In this document: one piece after another, positions 1 through 10,778 of the stretch | How positions within the stretch are numbered: the stretch's first letter is position 1 | Layout: each line of letters starts with the position of its first letter | NCBI GenBank assembly: GCA_028571685.1 | Contig: CM053143.1 | Location: forward strand, 150,778,329 to 150,842,328 | DNA length: 64,000 bases | Reading direction: 5' to 3' | Source: Heterohyrax brucei | Taxonomy: Eukaryota; Chordata; Mammalia; Hyracoidea; Procaviidae | Made by a program: the position numbers and the translations under genes | Notes under the pieces: model-generated | Database searches by the model: none | What the model was told of the DNA's origin: nothing | The model's input: only the letters and a program-made list of their open reading frames with translations

Positions 1-364
1 TTTTTCTTTCTTTTTTTAAATTGTCTTCTTTCTTCTGATATCAAATTTTATTGTATTTCTTTGCAGTCAGGTGCATGCTTTAGGGTGGGGAGGGAGTAGT
101 AAACGTTCTAGTCACTTGCCTGTCTGCTTTTATGTACAAATTCTGATTTTTGAAAATTAACATGAAATTTATTTAACAACTATTCCACAGGACATCTAGC
201 ATGATATGATAACAAAAAGCATAAAACTTAGCATAAAAAAACTGTCTCTATCCTTCATAGGTTATATGACCTTGGCTCCTGCTTAGCTTGAATCTTAGTT
301 TCCTTCCGCATAAAATGCAAATCATGCCTAACTGCTTCCAAAGGTTACCAGTGAAACTGAAATG
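1..364. other. unassigned DNA with a possible MIR scrap
   Basis: The first 250 bases are AT-rich with a pyrimidine-rich start, and no gene or clear repeat is visible. Bases about 255-345 (GACCTTGGCTCCT, then TTTCCTTCCGCATAAAATG) resemble the middle of a MIR SINE in plus orientation, but the match is short and worn. Confidence 0.35.
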
Positions 365-566
365 AGCTCTAAGTACATGAAATGACATTCTACAAAAGGC
401 AAAAAGCTACACAGAAAATAGATCAGTGGTTGCCAGGAGTTCATGGGAAGGGAAGAGATGAAGAAAGAGGGCACAGGGCATTTTTTAGGGTAGTAAAACT
501 ATCTGACATGATACTGTACAGGCACTCATCAAAACCCACAGTACTGTGCAACATAAAAAGTAAACT

Positions 567-654
567 GTAATGGAAACTACAGGATCACTGTGAGTTGGAT
601 GTGACTTAATAGCAGTGGGTTTAGTTTCTGGGTTTTTTTTGGTAATGGAAACTA
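567..654 (+). repeat. 62-bp AfroSINE tail with target-site duplication
   Basis: Only the last 62 bases of an AfroSINE (580-641: CACTGTGAGTTGGATGTGAC, then GCAGTGGGTTT and a T-rich end) are present. They are flanked by a 13-bp direct repeat, GTAATGGAAACTA, at 567-579 and 642-654. The repeat restores the L1M target when the insert is removed. This is a 5'-truncated retroposition event rather than decay of a full copy. Confidence 0.8.
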
Positions 655-710
655 TGGACTTTAGTTAATAACAGTGCATCAGTATTAGTTCAAATGTAGC
701 ACATCAACAT

Positions 711-912
711 AAACCAGCCAGCTGCCCTGAAGTCTGATGCATGGCTACCCTATGTGCATCAGAGTAGAACTGTGCTCCATAGGGTTTTTCAACAGCTGAT
801 TTTCTGGAAGTAGGTCACCAGGCCTGTCTTCCAAGGTGCCTCTGAGTGAACTTAAGCCTCTAGTCTTTTGGTTAACAGGTGAGTACATTACCAGTTTGTA
901 CCATCCAGGAAC
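711..912 (-). repeat. AfroSINE, long variant
   Basis: Read on the minus strand, this is a tRNA-headed SINE: a head ending CCTGGATGGTACAAA, a B-box-like region, then a middle module (GGCCTGGTGACCTACTTCC) found only in the longer AfroSINE form, and a tail sharing the CATRGCNACC motif. It lies inside the L1M 3' end at 365-1060. Divergence from consensus is high. Confidence 0.7.
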
Positions 913-1547
913 TATGTTCAAAGGCAAGATGTTAATAATAGGAGAAATAGTGTTCATGAGGATATCCTATTGCCATGGAGTCAATTCCAACTCATAGCAA
1001 GTAAGAATTTTACTTTCCAAATTTCTACGTAAACCTAAAACTGCACTAAAAATATATCAAAGAGAAAAGAAAGAAAGAAAAGAAATAACTTTAACATCAA
1101 TAGAAATTCTGAATAAGCCTAAGGTGCTTTCCTTTTTAATTTATACCTTCCTGAAATAGCAATCAGCCATTGAAATACTCCCCTCAAGAAGTAACCTTTC
1201 ACATGAACTAGAGCCTCAATTACCCTCAGACTGGAAGAACTAGATGGGCCTTTGCTACCACTACTGACTATTCAGATCAGGGCCACAAGAGATAGGTCCT
1301 GATAAAATGGGGGAAAAACGTGGAACTGACTAAAGTTCTGAAAACATTCAGACCTCCTGGACCATTTGAGACTAAAGAGCTCCCTGAGATACTCTAAACC
1401 TGAAACAGAAATTATCCCTTGAGGTCACCTTTCAGCTAAATAACACATTGGCTCATAAAACAAAGAATGTCACTGATGAGTAAAGATTTTCTTTTTTAAA
1501 AAAGTTATAAATCAAATGGTCAAAAATTACTCTAGAGCAAAGATGAG

Positions 1548-3990
1548 GTGAGATCAAGATGGCAGAGTAGTTAGATGCATCTTGTGACCCCTCTAACAAC
1601 AGAGACTCAAAAGAACACATGAATTGGGTATATATGACATTCTAGAAGCCCTGAACATCAAAAGGAAAGTTCAGAAATCAGACTGAGCAACAGAGAAAGG
1701 ACAGTAGGTCCAGAAGTACCTAGGACTGACCAGACCAGATCCGGGAATTGGCTGAAGCCAGCATGGTGAATACAGTAGTGGTGTTCAGAAGGCATCCTCT
1801 TTTGTGGGAGAGACTGAGCAGTGGAAAGTCTGCTTACACCTCCAGAACCAGTGAAAAGCAACACTCAATCATTAAAAGCTAAGTGGCTTGTATCTAACAT
1901 ACCACACAAAGATCTAAAATTTTCCTTCTGAATATACCACTCTCCCTGTTCCTAGTCTTGCTTCCTTCTTTTTCTGCACTGAGCCAGCTCCACAGACTGG
2001 CTAGAAGTAGGGTCCCTTGTGCATACCTTGAGCCATTTTCCTACACTTGGACAGGGAACAATTTAACACATGGGGAAGGAAAAAAAATTCCCAACTCCCC
2101 TGAGCTGGGAACTCAGGGCCAAAACTGTTCCTTTGCCCTAGGATCAGGTACAAGGCAACACATTTTCCTTACAGACACTCAGCAATGGCTGTCAGCCCTG
2201 CTACCTTTCTCAGAGTGTGCCACCAGATACCTGTGCCTACACCAATCACCCCTACCCATATAGGATAGTAGGGGACAGCTTGCATCATACACTTGGTGAC
2301 CGACTACCTGGACACCTAAGCTAAATTCATACAAGAGAAGTAAATGGACTCCTGGGCTCGTACATGTAGTAACAGCTCTAAACACCTGGTGACAGGACTT
2401 TAGAGCTTCTAAGATGCCAAGAACCAAACTAGCACACACAACCAGCCTATCTTGGCATTTCGAAACAACACAAGAACCTAGAACATAGTAAGCACACATA
2501 AACCAAATAGAACCACTTACTGATGGCTCAGGGGCAACAATATCAAATCACTTAAGGAGGCAGACCATGATGGCTCCAGAAAGCTCCTTAAACAAAAAAA
2601 ATCAAGAAATATTCCAGATGATGAGAACTTCATGGAATTATCAGAGGTAGAATACAAAAGATTAGTATTTAGAACTCTTCAAGTGATCAGGAAGAGATGA
2701 GGCAAAACACAGCAGAATATAATACCAAACTGAACAGGCTTCAAGAAAGCATATAGAAACAAGAAGCAGATATTCAGAAGAGTAATAATAAAGTTACAGA
2801 ATTAGACAATTCAGTAGAAAGTCAAAGCAGCAGAATTGATGCAATGAAAGGCTGAATTAGTGAGATTGAAGATAAAGTATGTGACACCAACATATTGGAG
2901 GAAAAGTCAGATAAAAGAAGTTTTTTTAAAAAAATCAAGAAACACTGAGAGCTATGTGGAACTCTATCAAGAGGAATAATCTATGAATGACTGAGTATGA
3001 AAAGAGCCTGGGATAACAGAAAATACAGAGAGAACTGTCAAAGATTTGTTGATAGAAAATTTGCCTGTCATGAAAGATGAGAAGATATCTATCTAAGACA
3101 CTGATTGAACTTCACACAAGGAATATCCCAAAAGAAAAACACCAACACATATTATAATCAAATTTGCCAAAACTAAAGGGAAGGAGAAAATTTAAAAAGT
3201 GGCTAGGGATAAATAAAAAATAATCTACAAAGGAAAATCAATTAAAACTAAGCTCAGAACACTCAGCAGAAATCATGTAGGCAAGAAGGCAATGGGATGA
3301 CATATATAACCCCTTAAAGGAAAAAAAAAAAAAACAACTGTCAGCCAAGAATTATATATATAGCAAAACTGTCTCTCATACACAATGGTAAAATTAGGAC
3401 ATTTCCAGATAAACAGAAATGTAAAGCCAAAAGCCAAGTGTAGGGGATTTGCAAAAACCAAACTAAAACTACAAAAAGTGATAAAGGGAGTCTCTGGTTT
3501 GAAAATCAATAACATCAGATAACAACCCAAGACTAGAAAACAGAACACAGAAACTGGATGATACCAACCCAGACACAGAAATCACAAATTTAACACACTG
3601 ACAACAGAGAAAGGAATGTCATTATGTAAGAGATGAAAACTTTATAACAAAAAAGAGGGACCAAAAAAAAAAAAAAAGTAGTCATAGATCTCGCATGTGG
3701 AGAGCATTCAAGGCAATACAAAAAAAAGACTGACTTCAATTTAGCAAAATAGGGGTAAATACTAAGTTAACCACAAAGGAAATTAACAATCCTACACATT
3801 ATGATGGGAAGGTGAGGGAGAAGGGAAACTAAGAGTACTGGAAATGGTGCAAAATGGACTAGATGAGAGTGATGACACATTGTGAAAAATATAACCAACG
3901 TCACTGAATAATGTGTGTAGAAATTGTTAGATGGAAACCTAATTTGCTGTGAAACTTTCATCTTAAATAGTATAAGATATTTTAAAAAAG
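1548..3990 (+). mobile_element. HAL1 (half-L1) element, degenerate
   Basis: It starts with the L1-type 5' end GATCAAGATGGCAGAGTAG (about 1552), followed by a roughly 1-kb 5' region. A badly broken ORF1-like, coiled-coil-coding segment follows (about 2560-3130). The HAL1 ORF1 3' hallmarks come next: CAGCAGAAATCATGTAGGCAAG near 3264 and CAGCCAAGAATTATATAT near 3342. The 3' end follows directly (about 3870-3990) with no ORF2, which is what separates HAL1 from L1. No intact reading frame survives. A second HAL1 copy is at 35110-37552. Confidence 0.65.
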
Positions 3991-4823
3991 AACAAAAAGA
4001 AATAGCCTCTGTGTGTAGGGCTACAGCCTGCAAGAAGATACTGTGTCCTGTCAGGTACCTGGGACCACACAGTGTGAAGAAACAGACACACTACTGTATG
4101 TGTGTATGCTACACGTCCCCGCCCCCGACAAAGATCCTAGAGAAGGCAGTCATCCCTTAACAAACATCTTTCAAAGTAGTTAAGTCTTTAATTTTCCTAA
4201 AACTATGTGTGTGTATGCACACATGTGCATGTATGATAAAGGGAGGGGAAACGGGCTTTAAAGCAATTTTGCTGGATATGCAGCATTGCAGAGAATATTT
4301 TTGAAACTGAAGACTGATTGAGAAAGACATCAAAAGAGTTTGATGTGTTTGATGTTTAGGCATATATATACAAGGCAGATCACTGTCGGATTAACGATGA
4401 CCGGCTGTATTCCAGATGGACTATGCAAACTATGTCGAGAGATTTAAACCCAAACTCAATGCCATTTGAAAAGCAGCCTAATAGAAAAGGATCCTAACAT
4501 AATGTTCCTGTCCTACCCCTTGTTTAAGGGCACAATGCCCTACTGGGAGTTAGAATAATTCAGCAAATGACAACTTTTAAAACCTCTCCTGTCTGAGTTA
4601 ATATTGTATAAGAATCAGAAGTAATACAATGATGCATAGTCAATTTTGGTTTGTGGGCTAGACTTTTATAGGACTGCAAATAGCATACAGTAAAAAGCTC
4701 TGATGTTCAGAGACACAAAGCCCAATCTAACAGGAGCTGGTCTGCAGATTTATAAGTTCAGCCACTGTTCTTGTGGCTTATATATCTTGTAAAACTGGAA
4801 CATCTATTTTATTTTCTCATTGT
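3991..4823. other. unassigned single-copy-looking DNA
   Basis: No gene or known repeat is recognised. There is an imperfect TG/CA-rich patch near 4200-4230. The block begins TGTGTGTAGGGCT and is moderately GC-balanced, so an unrecognised LTR cannot be excluded, but no terminal TG...CA with a target duplication was found. Confidence 0.4.
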
Positions 4824-5204
4824 TCAATCTCTCTTTTCAGTTGCAACAGGAATAAATCATCATTTTAGATTTGATATGTCTAAAAGCAGCTCCCGTATCT
4901 TTGACAAGCATAAAGAAGAAAACAAAAAATAAGCACAATTCCATGGCTGATATTCTTGATGTCATCCCACAACTTCTCTGATTTTCAGTCATTAGTATTT
5001 AATATGTTGAATCTATTCTTGAAATGTTTTTAAATTCAAATGGGATATACTAAAGGTCATACTTTTGCTCCCTTAGACTTGTTTTAAATTTTCTTCAGCT
5101 TCATCTTTAACTTACATGTGAGCAACTGATGGTCTGTTCTGCAGTCAGCCCCTTGCTTTGTACTGATTGTTAGTATTAGGACACATAATTTCTAAGTTAT
5201 TTTT
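4824..5204 (-). mobile_element. RTE LINE fragment, endonuclease-RT linker
   Basis: On the minus strand this matches the region between the endonuclease and reverse transcriptase of the afrotherian RTE: a GATCAATTGCTCA-like stretch, CATATTAAATACTAATG, then GAGAAGTTGTGGGATGACATCA. That last motif has a sense counterpart at about 50015 in the nearly full-length RTE of this window. A closely similar piece lies at 7945-8195. Both ends are truncated and there is no open frame. Confidence 0.7.
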
Positions 5205-6850
5205 CTATGTGCATATACAGTCAATTGATCTTTGACCAAAGCATAAAGGCAATTTGATGGAGAAAGGATAGTTTTTCCAACAAATGGTGCTAAAACAAGC
5301 GGACATTCACATTGAGGAAAAAAATAAAAACACAGAACATGTATTTTTTTTCACAAAAAATTAACTCTAAACGGATCACCGATCTAAATGCAAGATGAAA
5401 AACTATAAATTTCTACAGAATAACATTAGAGAAAATCTAGGTGACCTTGGGTTTCATAATGATTTTTTTAGATACAACACTAAGAGAGTAATTCATGAAG
5501 AAAAGAAAAAAAAAGCTGGAGTTCATTAAAATTAAAAAGTCTGCTCTGTGCAAGATGCTGTTGAAAGAATTAAAAGACAAGCCACAGACTAGGAGAAAAT
5601 ACTTGGAAAACATGTATCTGAAAAAGCGCTTGTATCCAAAATACACAAAGAATTTTTTTTTAATTGTACTTGAGATGAAAGTTCACACAACAAACTAGTT
5701 TCTGATTAAACAGTTAATATACTACTGTATTATGGCAATGGTTAATAACTCCTACATTTCAACACTCTCACTTCTCAACCTTGAGTTACCTACTACCAGA
5801 CTTTCCTGTCACCTCCGGCCTTCTAACCCTTGCCCCTAGAATGGCGTGGCTCTTTAGTCTTGTTTTGTCTTATGGGTCTGTCCAATCTTTGGCTGTAGAG
5901 TGAACCTCAGGAGTGACTTCACTGCTGATGTGAAAGAGAGTCCATGGGTCATACTCTCATGGTTCATCCAGTTTATCAGGCCAGCAAATCTGATCTTTCT
6001 TATAAAGAACTCTTAAAATTCAACTATGGGGAAACAAATAACCCACTTACAAAATAAGCAAAAGATCTGAACAATTACCAAAGGAGACACACCAATGACA
6101 ACTAAGCATATAAAAAGATGCTCAACATCATATGTTGTTAGAAAATCTCAAGTTAAATCAAGATGATATAATACTACACATCTATCACAATGGCTAACGT
6201 ACAAACCAGAATAACACCAAATGCTGGAAAGAACTTAGAGAAAAAGGAATTGTCATTCATTGCTGATGCACAATGGTATGGCCACTTTGAAAGATAGTTT
6301 GGATGTTTTTTTAAAAGCTAACATAAGTTTACCATACAACCCAATAGTTGTTCTTTAAGGTATTTATCAAAATAAGACAAGGCCACACAAAAACCTGTAC
6401 ATGAATGTTTGAGTAGCTTTATTTATTATTGCTGCAAATTGGAAGCAACCATGATGTCCTTCAGTAGGTAGATAGCTTATAGCATAGCGACGCAATGAAA
6501 TATTTACCAATCAGCAATCAAAAGAAATGAGGTGTCCAGTCATGAAAAGACATAGAGGAACCTTAAACATGGGATTTTTAGTCCACTGAACTGATTTTGT
6601 ATGATGCTGCTATGGTAGATACAAAATTCACAGGACTGTACAATACAAAAGTGAACCCTAATAATGATGGACTATTTTAGTTAAATGTAAGTATTAATAA
6701 TGCTTCATCAATTGTAACAAATGTACCAAATGCAAGATGGTAATAGGAGAAACAGGATGGGAGGGTAGCAAGGGGGCAGCAGCAAGAACTGTACTTTGTA
6801 CACAATTTCTCCGTAAACCTACAACTGTTCTTACAAAAGTCATCTGCAAT
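5205..6850 (+). mobile_element. L1M LINE, ORF2 C-terminal part and 3' end
   Basis: The left part (5205-5655) is L1 ORF2 in its last third: TCAATTGATCTTTGACC, then GGAGAAAGGATAGT, then CAAGCCACAGACTAGGAGAAAATA. The element resumes at about 6003 (AAAGAACTCTTAAAATTCAACTATGG). It runs through AAAAACCTGTACATGAATGTTT (6390) and GGAAGCAACCATGATGTCCTTCAGTAGG (6440) to a 3' end near 6830. Frames are broken by stops and frameshifts. An antisense LINE piece splits it at 5656-6002. Confidence 0.8.
5656..6002 (-). mobile_element. antisense L1 3'-end fragment inserted in L1M
   Basis: It begins with a T-run (the poly-A end read on the minus strand) and TTGTACTTGAGATGAAAG, and it shares the ACAACAAACTAGTTTCT module with 60010-60080. 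Short direct repeats AAAGAA flank it (about 5649 and 6003), consistent with insertion into the L1M copy. No open frame. Confidence 0.6.
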
Positions 6851-7386
6851 TGAATTACTTAGGATAAGTACTGTTAGCATTAGGAGATATAATTTTGAGT
6901 TATTTTTCTATAAGCATATAATAACTCTCTCCTTTTCAAAATTCTTTTCAGTTTTTTGAATAAGTAGTTTATTCACATGGCTTAGGAAAATACACTGAAG
7001 GATACACCACAGTTTATCAAGGGTATACCACAGTTTTCCTTCTCCAACTTCCCTGACACCTAAATTCCCACCCCCAGCCAATCAATATTTGCAATTTTTT
7101 GTATTTTTCACAAATTCTCTTGTGTCTATACAAATGTACATAGAGATATCCCATGTCTCCCATCTGTTTTTTGTTTTAATACAAATGGTAGGTACCTTTT
7201 ATGTGTTTACTTTTTACTCAGTCAGTAAAGAATGTGTGACACGATGGTATTCCAAATACGACCACACAAAAACTAGAATCACCGTGTAATTTACTGTCCC
7301 AATCAAGACACTTTTGAAAGAGAAGAGGATGCCATTGCAAATTATAGTGGAATAAGAGACATAAACTAAGACTGTTCAAGAAAAAA
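6851..7386. other. old LINE-like or unassigned DNA
   Basis: The AT-rich stretch includes TTTATTCACATGGCTTAGGAAAATA near 6970. Its general wording resembles old L1M 3' regions, but I cannot assign it with confidence. No gene is visible. Confidence 0.3.
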
Positions 7387-7584
7387 GGAGCCCTGGTGGT
7401 ACAATGGTTAAATACTCAGCTGTGAACCCAAAAGTTGGTGATTTGAATCCACCAGCCACTCCAAGGGAGACAGATGTGACCCTCTACTTCTGTAAAGATA
7501 TACAGCCTTGGAAACACTATGAGGCAGTTCTAGTGGGTCTTACAAGGCTACTATAAGTAGGAATTGATTTTTTTTTTTTTTTGG
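7387..7584 (+). repeat. AfroSINE, medium variant, nearly full length
   Basis: The tRNA-like head GGAGCCCTGGTGGTACAATG carries an A box, and a B-box-like GGTGATTTGAATCC follows. The middle module GGGAGACAGATGTGACCCTC and GTAAAGATATACAGCCTTGG marks the medium AfroSINE form. The tail ends in a T-run. A full-length SINE would be transcribed by RNA polymerase III, but divergence makes this copy unlikely to be active. Confidence 0.85.
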
Positions 7585-7883
7585 TAAGGAGTGGTAGACA
7601 AACCTGGTTATGGTCATTGTTATGGATTGAAGTGTGCCCCCCAAAATGTATCTAACAAATTGGCTGGGCCATGATTCCCAGTATTGTGTGATTGCCTTCC
7701 ATTTTGTGATTTTCCTATGCTATATATTCTACACTCTACCTGTGGTTAATAGGCTAGATTATGTCAAAGAGGATTAGAGGGGTACTGTAACACCATTCCT
7801 AAATTCACCTTCCTGTTCCAATATAAAGGGAGCTGCCCTGCAGTGTGGCTTGCATCACCTTTTATCCTTCAAGAGATCAAAGG

Positions 7884-9159
7884 AGCACCAAGGACAAATA
7901 TTGTATGAGACCCCTACTATATGGACTTAAAAACAGACTCATATTCAATCTTCTCTTTTTAATTGGAATAGCAATAATCATTCTAGATTTGATATGTCTA
8001 AGAGCAGCTCCTGTACCTTTGACGAGCACAAAGAAGAAAACAAAAATTAGCACAATTCCATGGCTGATATCCGTGATGTCATCCCACAACTCCTCTGGTT
8101 TTCCTTCATTAGCATTTAATATGTCAAACCTATTCTTGAATTGTTTTCAAATTCAGGTGGGATATATTCAAGGTCATACTTTCACTCTTGGGCTTGTAGC
8201 AAAAGATACTTTGATGGCTGCAAGGGAAGGGAGGGAGGGAAAGGGCTGGTTACAGATTAGATAGTTGATAGAAATTTGGTTGGGTGAAATCAGTGACAGC
8301 ACACATTAGAAAGAAGATCAATTTAATGGGAGTTCAACATAACCTGAAAACTCTTCGAATCTTAACCCAATATGGCAAGGACAGAGTAGCAGGGGTGGGG
8401 GCCCAGGGACCATACTGTCAGGGAACATCTAGGCCAATTGGTATAACTAGCCTATTGCTGAGAGAGTCTTCTGCACCCTATATTGGTGAGTAGTGTCTAG
8501 GGTCTTAAAAGCTAGCAAGCTGCCATCTGAGGTACACAAAATGGTCCCAACTCAGCAGGAACAGATAATCACCAAGGACCAAAATGACATGGGGAAAGAG
8601 AACCCAGAAGACAAAGAAAGATCCATGTGAATGGGTGACTACATCAACATGTGACCAGAAGAACCAGATGCTGCCTGGCCACCTTCAGTGGCAGCTGTGA
8701 TAGGGCTCACAAAGTTGAGTCCCAGTGGAAATGCAAGAATAAGAAGAAGTGCACCCTAAGAACTCCACTAAAAGACTGCAGTTGATGGTCTGAAGGGCTG
8801 GGGGTTGCCCTGGGAGCATGGCCCCTAGACCTGATGCTGCCCCTGATCATAACTCACTACTGAGGTCAACTCTTCAGACAGAAATGGATTGGACTTGGGG
8901 ACACAGAGTGACCATGTTGTGTGTGCACTTTGTGATTCTATGCATCTATAGGATGTTGTCCTACTGGTCTCTTACTAGAAGGGAGTGGGGACAGTGGAAA
9001 AAAGGGGACAGGAGATTGTTAAGAGGATATGACTTGTATAGAACAGAAAGGAGGGGTGTGCTGTCACCAGGCAAGGAGACCAGTAGGAGCCACACATAGG
9101 TGGACATGTGAATTTAAACTGGATTGTATACTTTCACTAAATCACAATAAATAAAAAAG
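7884..9159 (+). mobile_element. afrotherian L1 3' end inserted in the MaLR LTR
   Basis: It begins at the very end of ORF2 (GACAAATATTGTATGAGACC) and runs through the long 3' UTR typical of the L1s in this window: GACAGCACACATTAGAAA, GTGTCTAGGGTCTTAAAAGC and ATGGATTGGACTTGGGGA. It ends in an A-rich tail near 9150. The flanks AGAGATCAAAGG (7872-7883) and AGAGATACAAGG (9160-9171) look like a target duplication. Compared with the copy at 31058-32504 it carries about 250 extra bases (7945-8195) of RTE origin. Confidence 0.85.
7945..8195 (-). mobile_element. RTE linker fragment inside an L1 3' UTR
   Basis: This is the twin of 4824-5060. Shared strings include TTTGATATGTCTAA, ATTCCATGGCTGATAT and GTGGGATATA. 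It is antisense RTE endonuclease-RT linker and is absent from the other L1 3' ends here. The local open frame across it (7845-8264) is a chance read-through of L1 plus antisense RTE and not a gene. Confidence 0.65.
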
Positions 9160-9463
9160 AGAGATACAAGGGAAAAGATGCAAGCACCATCAAGAAAGCA
9201 GTGCTGAGAGCAGCACACATCCCTCAGTTCTGAGGTTTTTGCATGACATGCTCTTAGGCCAAAGAAAGACTGATACAACACACAAGGACCGTCCTCCAAA
9301 TCCAACAAAGAGGGAAAGCCTTCCCCGGTACAGACACCCTGAATTTGGATTTGTAGCCTACTGGACTGTGTAAGAATAAACTTTTCTCTGTTACAGTATG
9401 TTATGGTATTAATATAATACCACTCGTAGTATTTCTGTTACAGCAGCACTGATGACTAAAACA

Positions 9464-9904
9464 GCCATCCTAATTGTGGCTAATCACAGCTTATTAACCA
9501 ATCTCTGATTGATGAACACTTAGGTTGTTTCTAATAATTTGCTACTGCAAAAAATACTGCAATGAAATGCTTTACTTGTGCATAATTCCACATGAGTGAA
9601 GGTAAGTCTGAAGGGTATAATACTTAGAAGTGAAATTGCATAGTTTGAGGAAATACCTATCATTTGTTATCTGATAGATATTTCCAGACTGCTGGGTCCT
9701 CTAAAAAGGTTGTAATTATTTTCATTTTTCTGAAATAAAGCAGTTTTGATTTTGTAATAAGATAAAATAAAGTTTCTTTTGAAATTAGAAGTGCTTTGAA
9801 AGTGTAGTTTGAGCAAGTTTAAAGAATTCTTAGTCACAGATAGGTACAGAAACATGAAGAGAAATAAAGTTGAGTATATGGAAATACTTAGACTATCTAG
9901 AAAT
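9464..9904 (+). repeat. old L1M-like 3' segment
   Basis: The run GATGAACACTTAGGTTGTTTC, then ACTGCAATGAAATGC, then ACTTAGAAGTGAAATTGC is the familiar wording of old mammalian L1 3' regions. A related stretch with ACTTAGAAGTGAAATTCTGC sits at 12690. The remainder to 9904 is AT-rich and unassigned. Confidence 0.5.
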
Positions 9905-10466
9905 ACAAGGACTGACAATTAAGTTAAAAAAAAACTCAGCCTCGAAAAAGTGCTACATATCTCATTGCTGAATATCACTATGGTCACCTTCAAAGTACTC
10001 CCCTTGAGAACCTATGCACTGATGCCAGCATCCAGTCCACTCTTTAAAGCAATTTGGAAACTCTTTTTCTGGAATGGCCATCAGTTATTGTTATATTACC
10101 CTTGATGTCCTGAATGTCATCAAGATGTCTTCCTTTCAATATTTCCTTTCTCTTTGGGTAAAGAAGAAAGTCATTGGGGGCCAGATCAGGTGAGTAGGGC
10201 GGGTGTTCAAACATAGTTATTTGTTTACTGGCTAAAAACTCCCTCACAGACAACTATACAACTGAGTTCACAAGCTTGCCACCATGCCAACATGATCAAT
10301 AGCCGGTCCCTAAAGAGTTCCAAAATTGCTTTTAAGGGTAGATGGACCAGGTGCTGGTGTCAGTGCAAAGCTTCCCAAGGGAAGTACGTTAAAGGTAACC
10401 AGAGTGATGTTCAGCAATGAGGTACGTAGCACTTAGAACAATTAAGTTTGTTGATTTAATTGTTGG
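9905..10466 (-). mobile_element. mariner-family DNA transposon, fold-back derivative
   Basis: The element is about 560 bp and has long inverted ends. Bases 9911-10060 and 10311-10466 are near reverse complements: GCACTGATGCCAGCATCC on the left pairs with GGTGCTGGTGTCAGTGC on the right, and AGTGCTACATATCTCATTGC pairs with GCAATGAGGTACGTAGCACT. Normal mariners have terminal repeats of roughly 30 bp. Here both arms derive from the 3' end, including the last transposase codons, so the 5' half appears to have been replaced by an inverted copy of the 3' end. It cannot encode a full transposase. Confidence 0.8.
10044..10253 (-). pseudogene. mariner transposase C-terminal fragment
   Basis: The minus-strand translation contains PPYSPDLAPNDFLLYP. 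This is the signature around the third catalytic aspartate (SPDLAP-D) of mariner/Tc1 DD34D transposases, followed by the usual LKG.....D basic region. Only about 70 residues of a roughly 340-residue protein remain. The N-terminal DNA-binding domain and the first two catalytic aspartates are missing, and the true C-terminus continues out of frame toward 9930. It is dead as an enzyme. Confidence 0.85.
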
Positions 10467-10778
10467 ATCTCATCCGACTCGATGGCACTTGGCTTTGGCA
10501 GAGTCTAAAACAAACAGAAAGCTCACAAGTAATATATACAAATGAATAGATTATGCAGTTAGGGCTAAACTAGTGAGCTGTTTATGTGTTGTTTATTGAT
10601 GTCACTATGCGCCTGCCCATTTTTATATGCTATTATATTATTCCTTTGTCCAGCTAAACAAGTCAGTTTTCATTTGAAGTAATAACAAATGGCTGACAGA
10701 AGCCTGACTTTTTTCTTCTCACAGCAGAAATGGTCCAAAAGGTTGTTTCTACTCTTTCGGAGCACCTATGACAGTATT
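10467..10778. other. AfroSINE tail scrap and unassigned DNA
   Basis: Immediately right of the mariner, CATCCGACTCGATGGCACTT (about 10471-10500) is an AfroSINE/RTE tail fragment. The rest is AT-rich with no recognisable feature. Confidence 0.4.

Larger units (their letters stand above)
365..1060 (+). mobile_element. L1M-type LINE 3' end, split by two SINEs
   Basis: The segment matches the remembered 3' end of old mammalian L1M elements. It has the hallmark GATCAGTGGTTGCCAGG near 421, the ACTATGGACTTTAGTTAATAA block near 650 and a terminal AAACCTAAAACTGCACTAAAA near 1030. It is non-coding. Two later SINE insertions interrupt it, at 580-641 and 711-912. A second, longer copy of the same family lies at 5205-6850. 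Confidence 0.7.
7618..9463 (+). mobile_element. MaLR (MLT1-like) solo LTR, split by an L1
   Basis: The left part starts TGTTATGGATTGAAGTGTGCC (7618). After an L1 insertion, the right part resumes at about 9160 and ends GCACTGATGACTAAAACA (9463). Flanks GTCAT and GCCAT are a likely 5-bp target duplication. The 3' part contains a polyadenylation-like AATAAA near 9374. No internal retroviral sequence is present, so this is a solo LTR. Relatives in the window: 15222-15713, 24586-25035, 36959-37484 (minus) and 41046-41428. Confidence 0.8.

Noticed and set aside
7845..8264. 139-codon open frame as a gene
   Set aside because: It crosses a MaLR LTR, an L1 3' end and an antisense RTE fragment. No single element encodes it in this frame.
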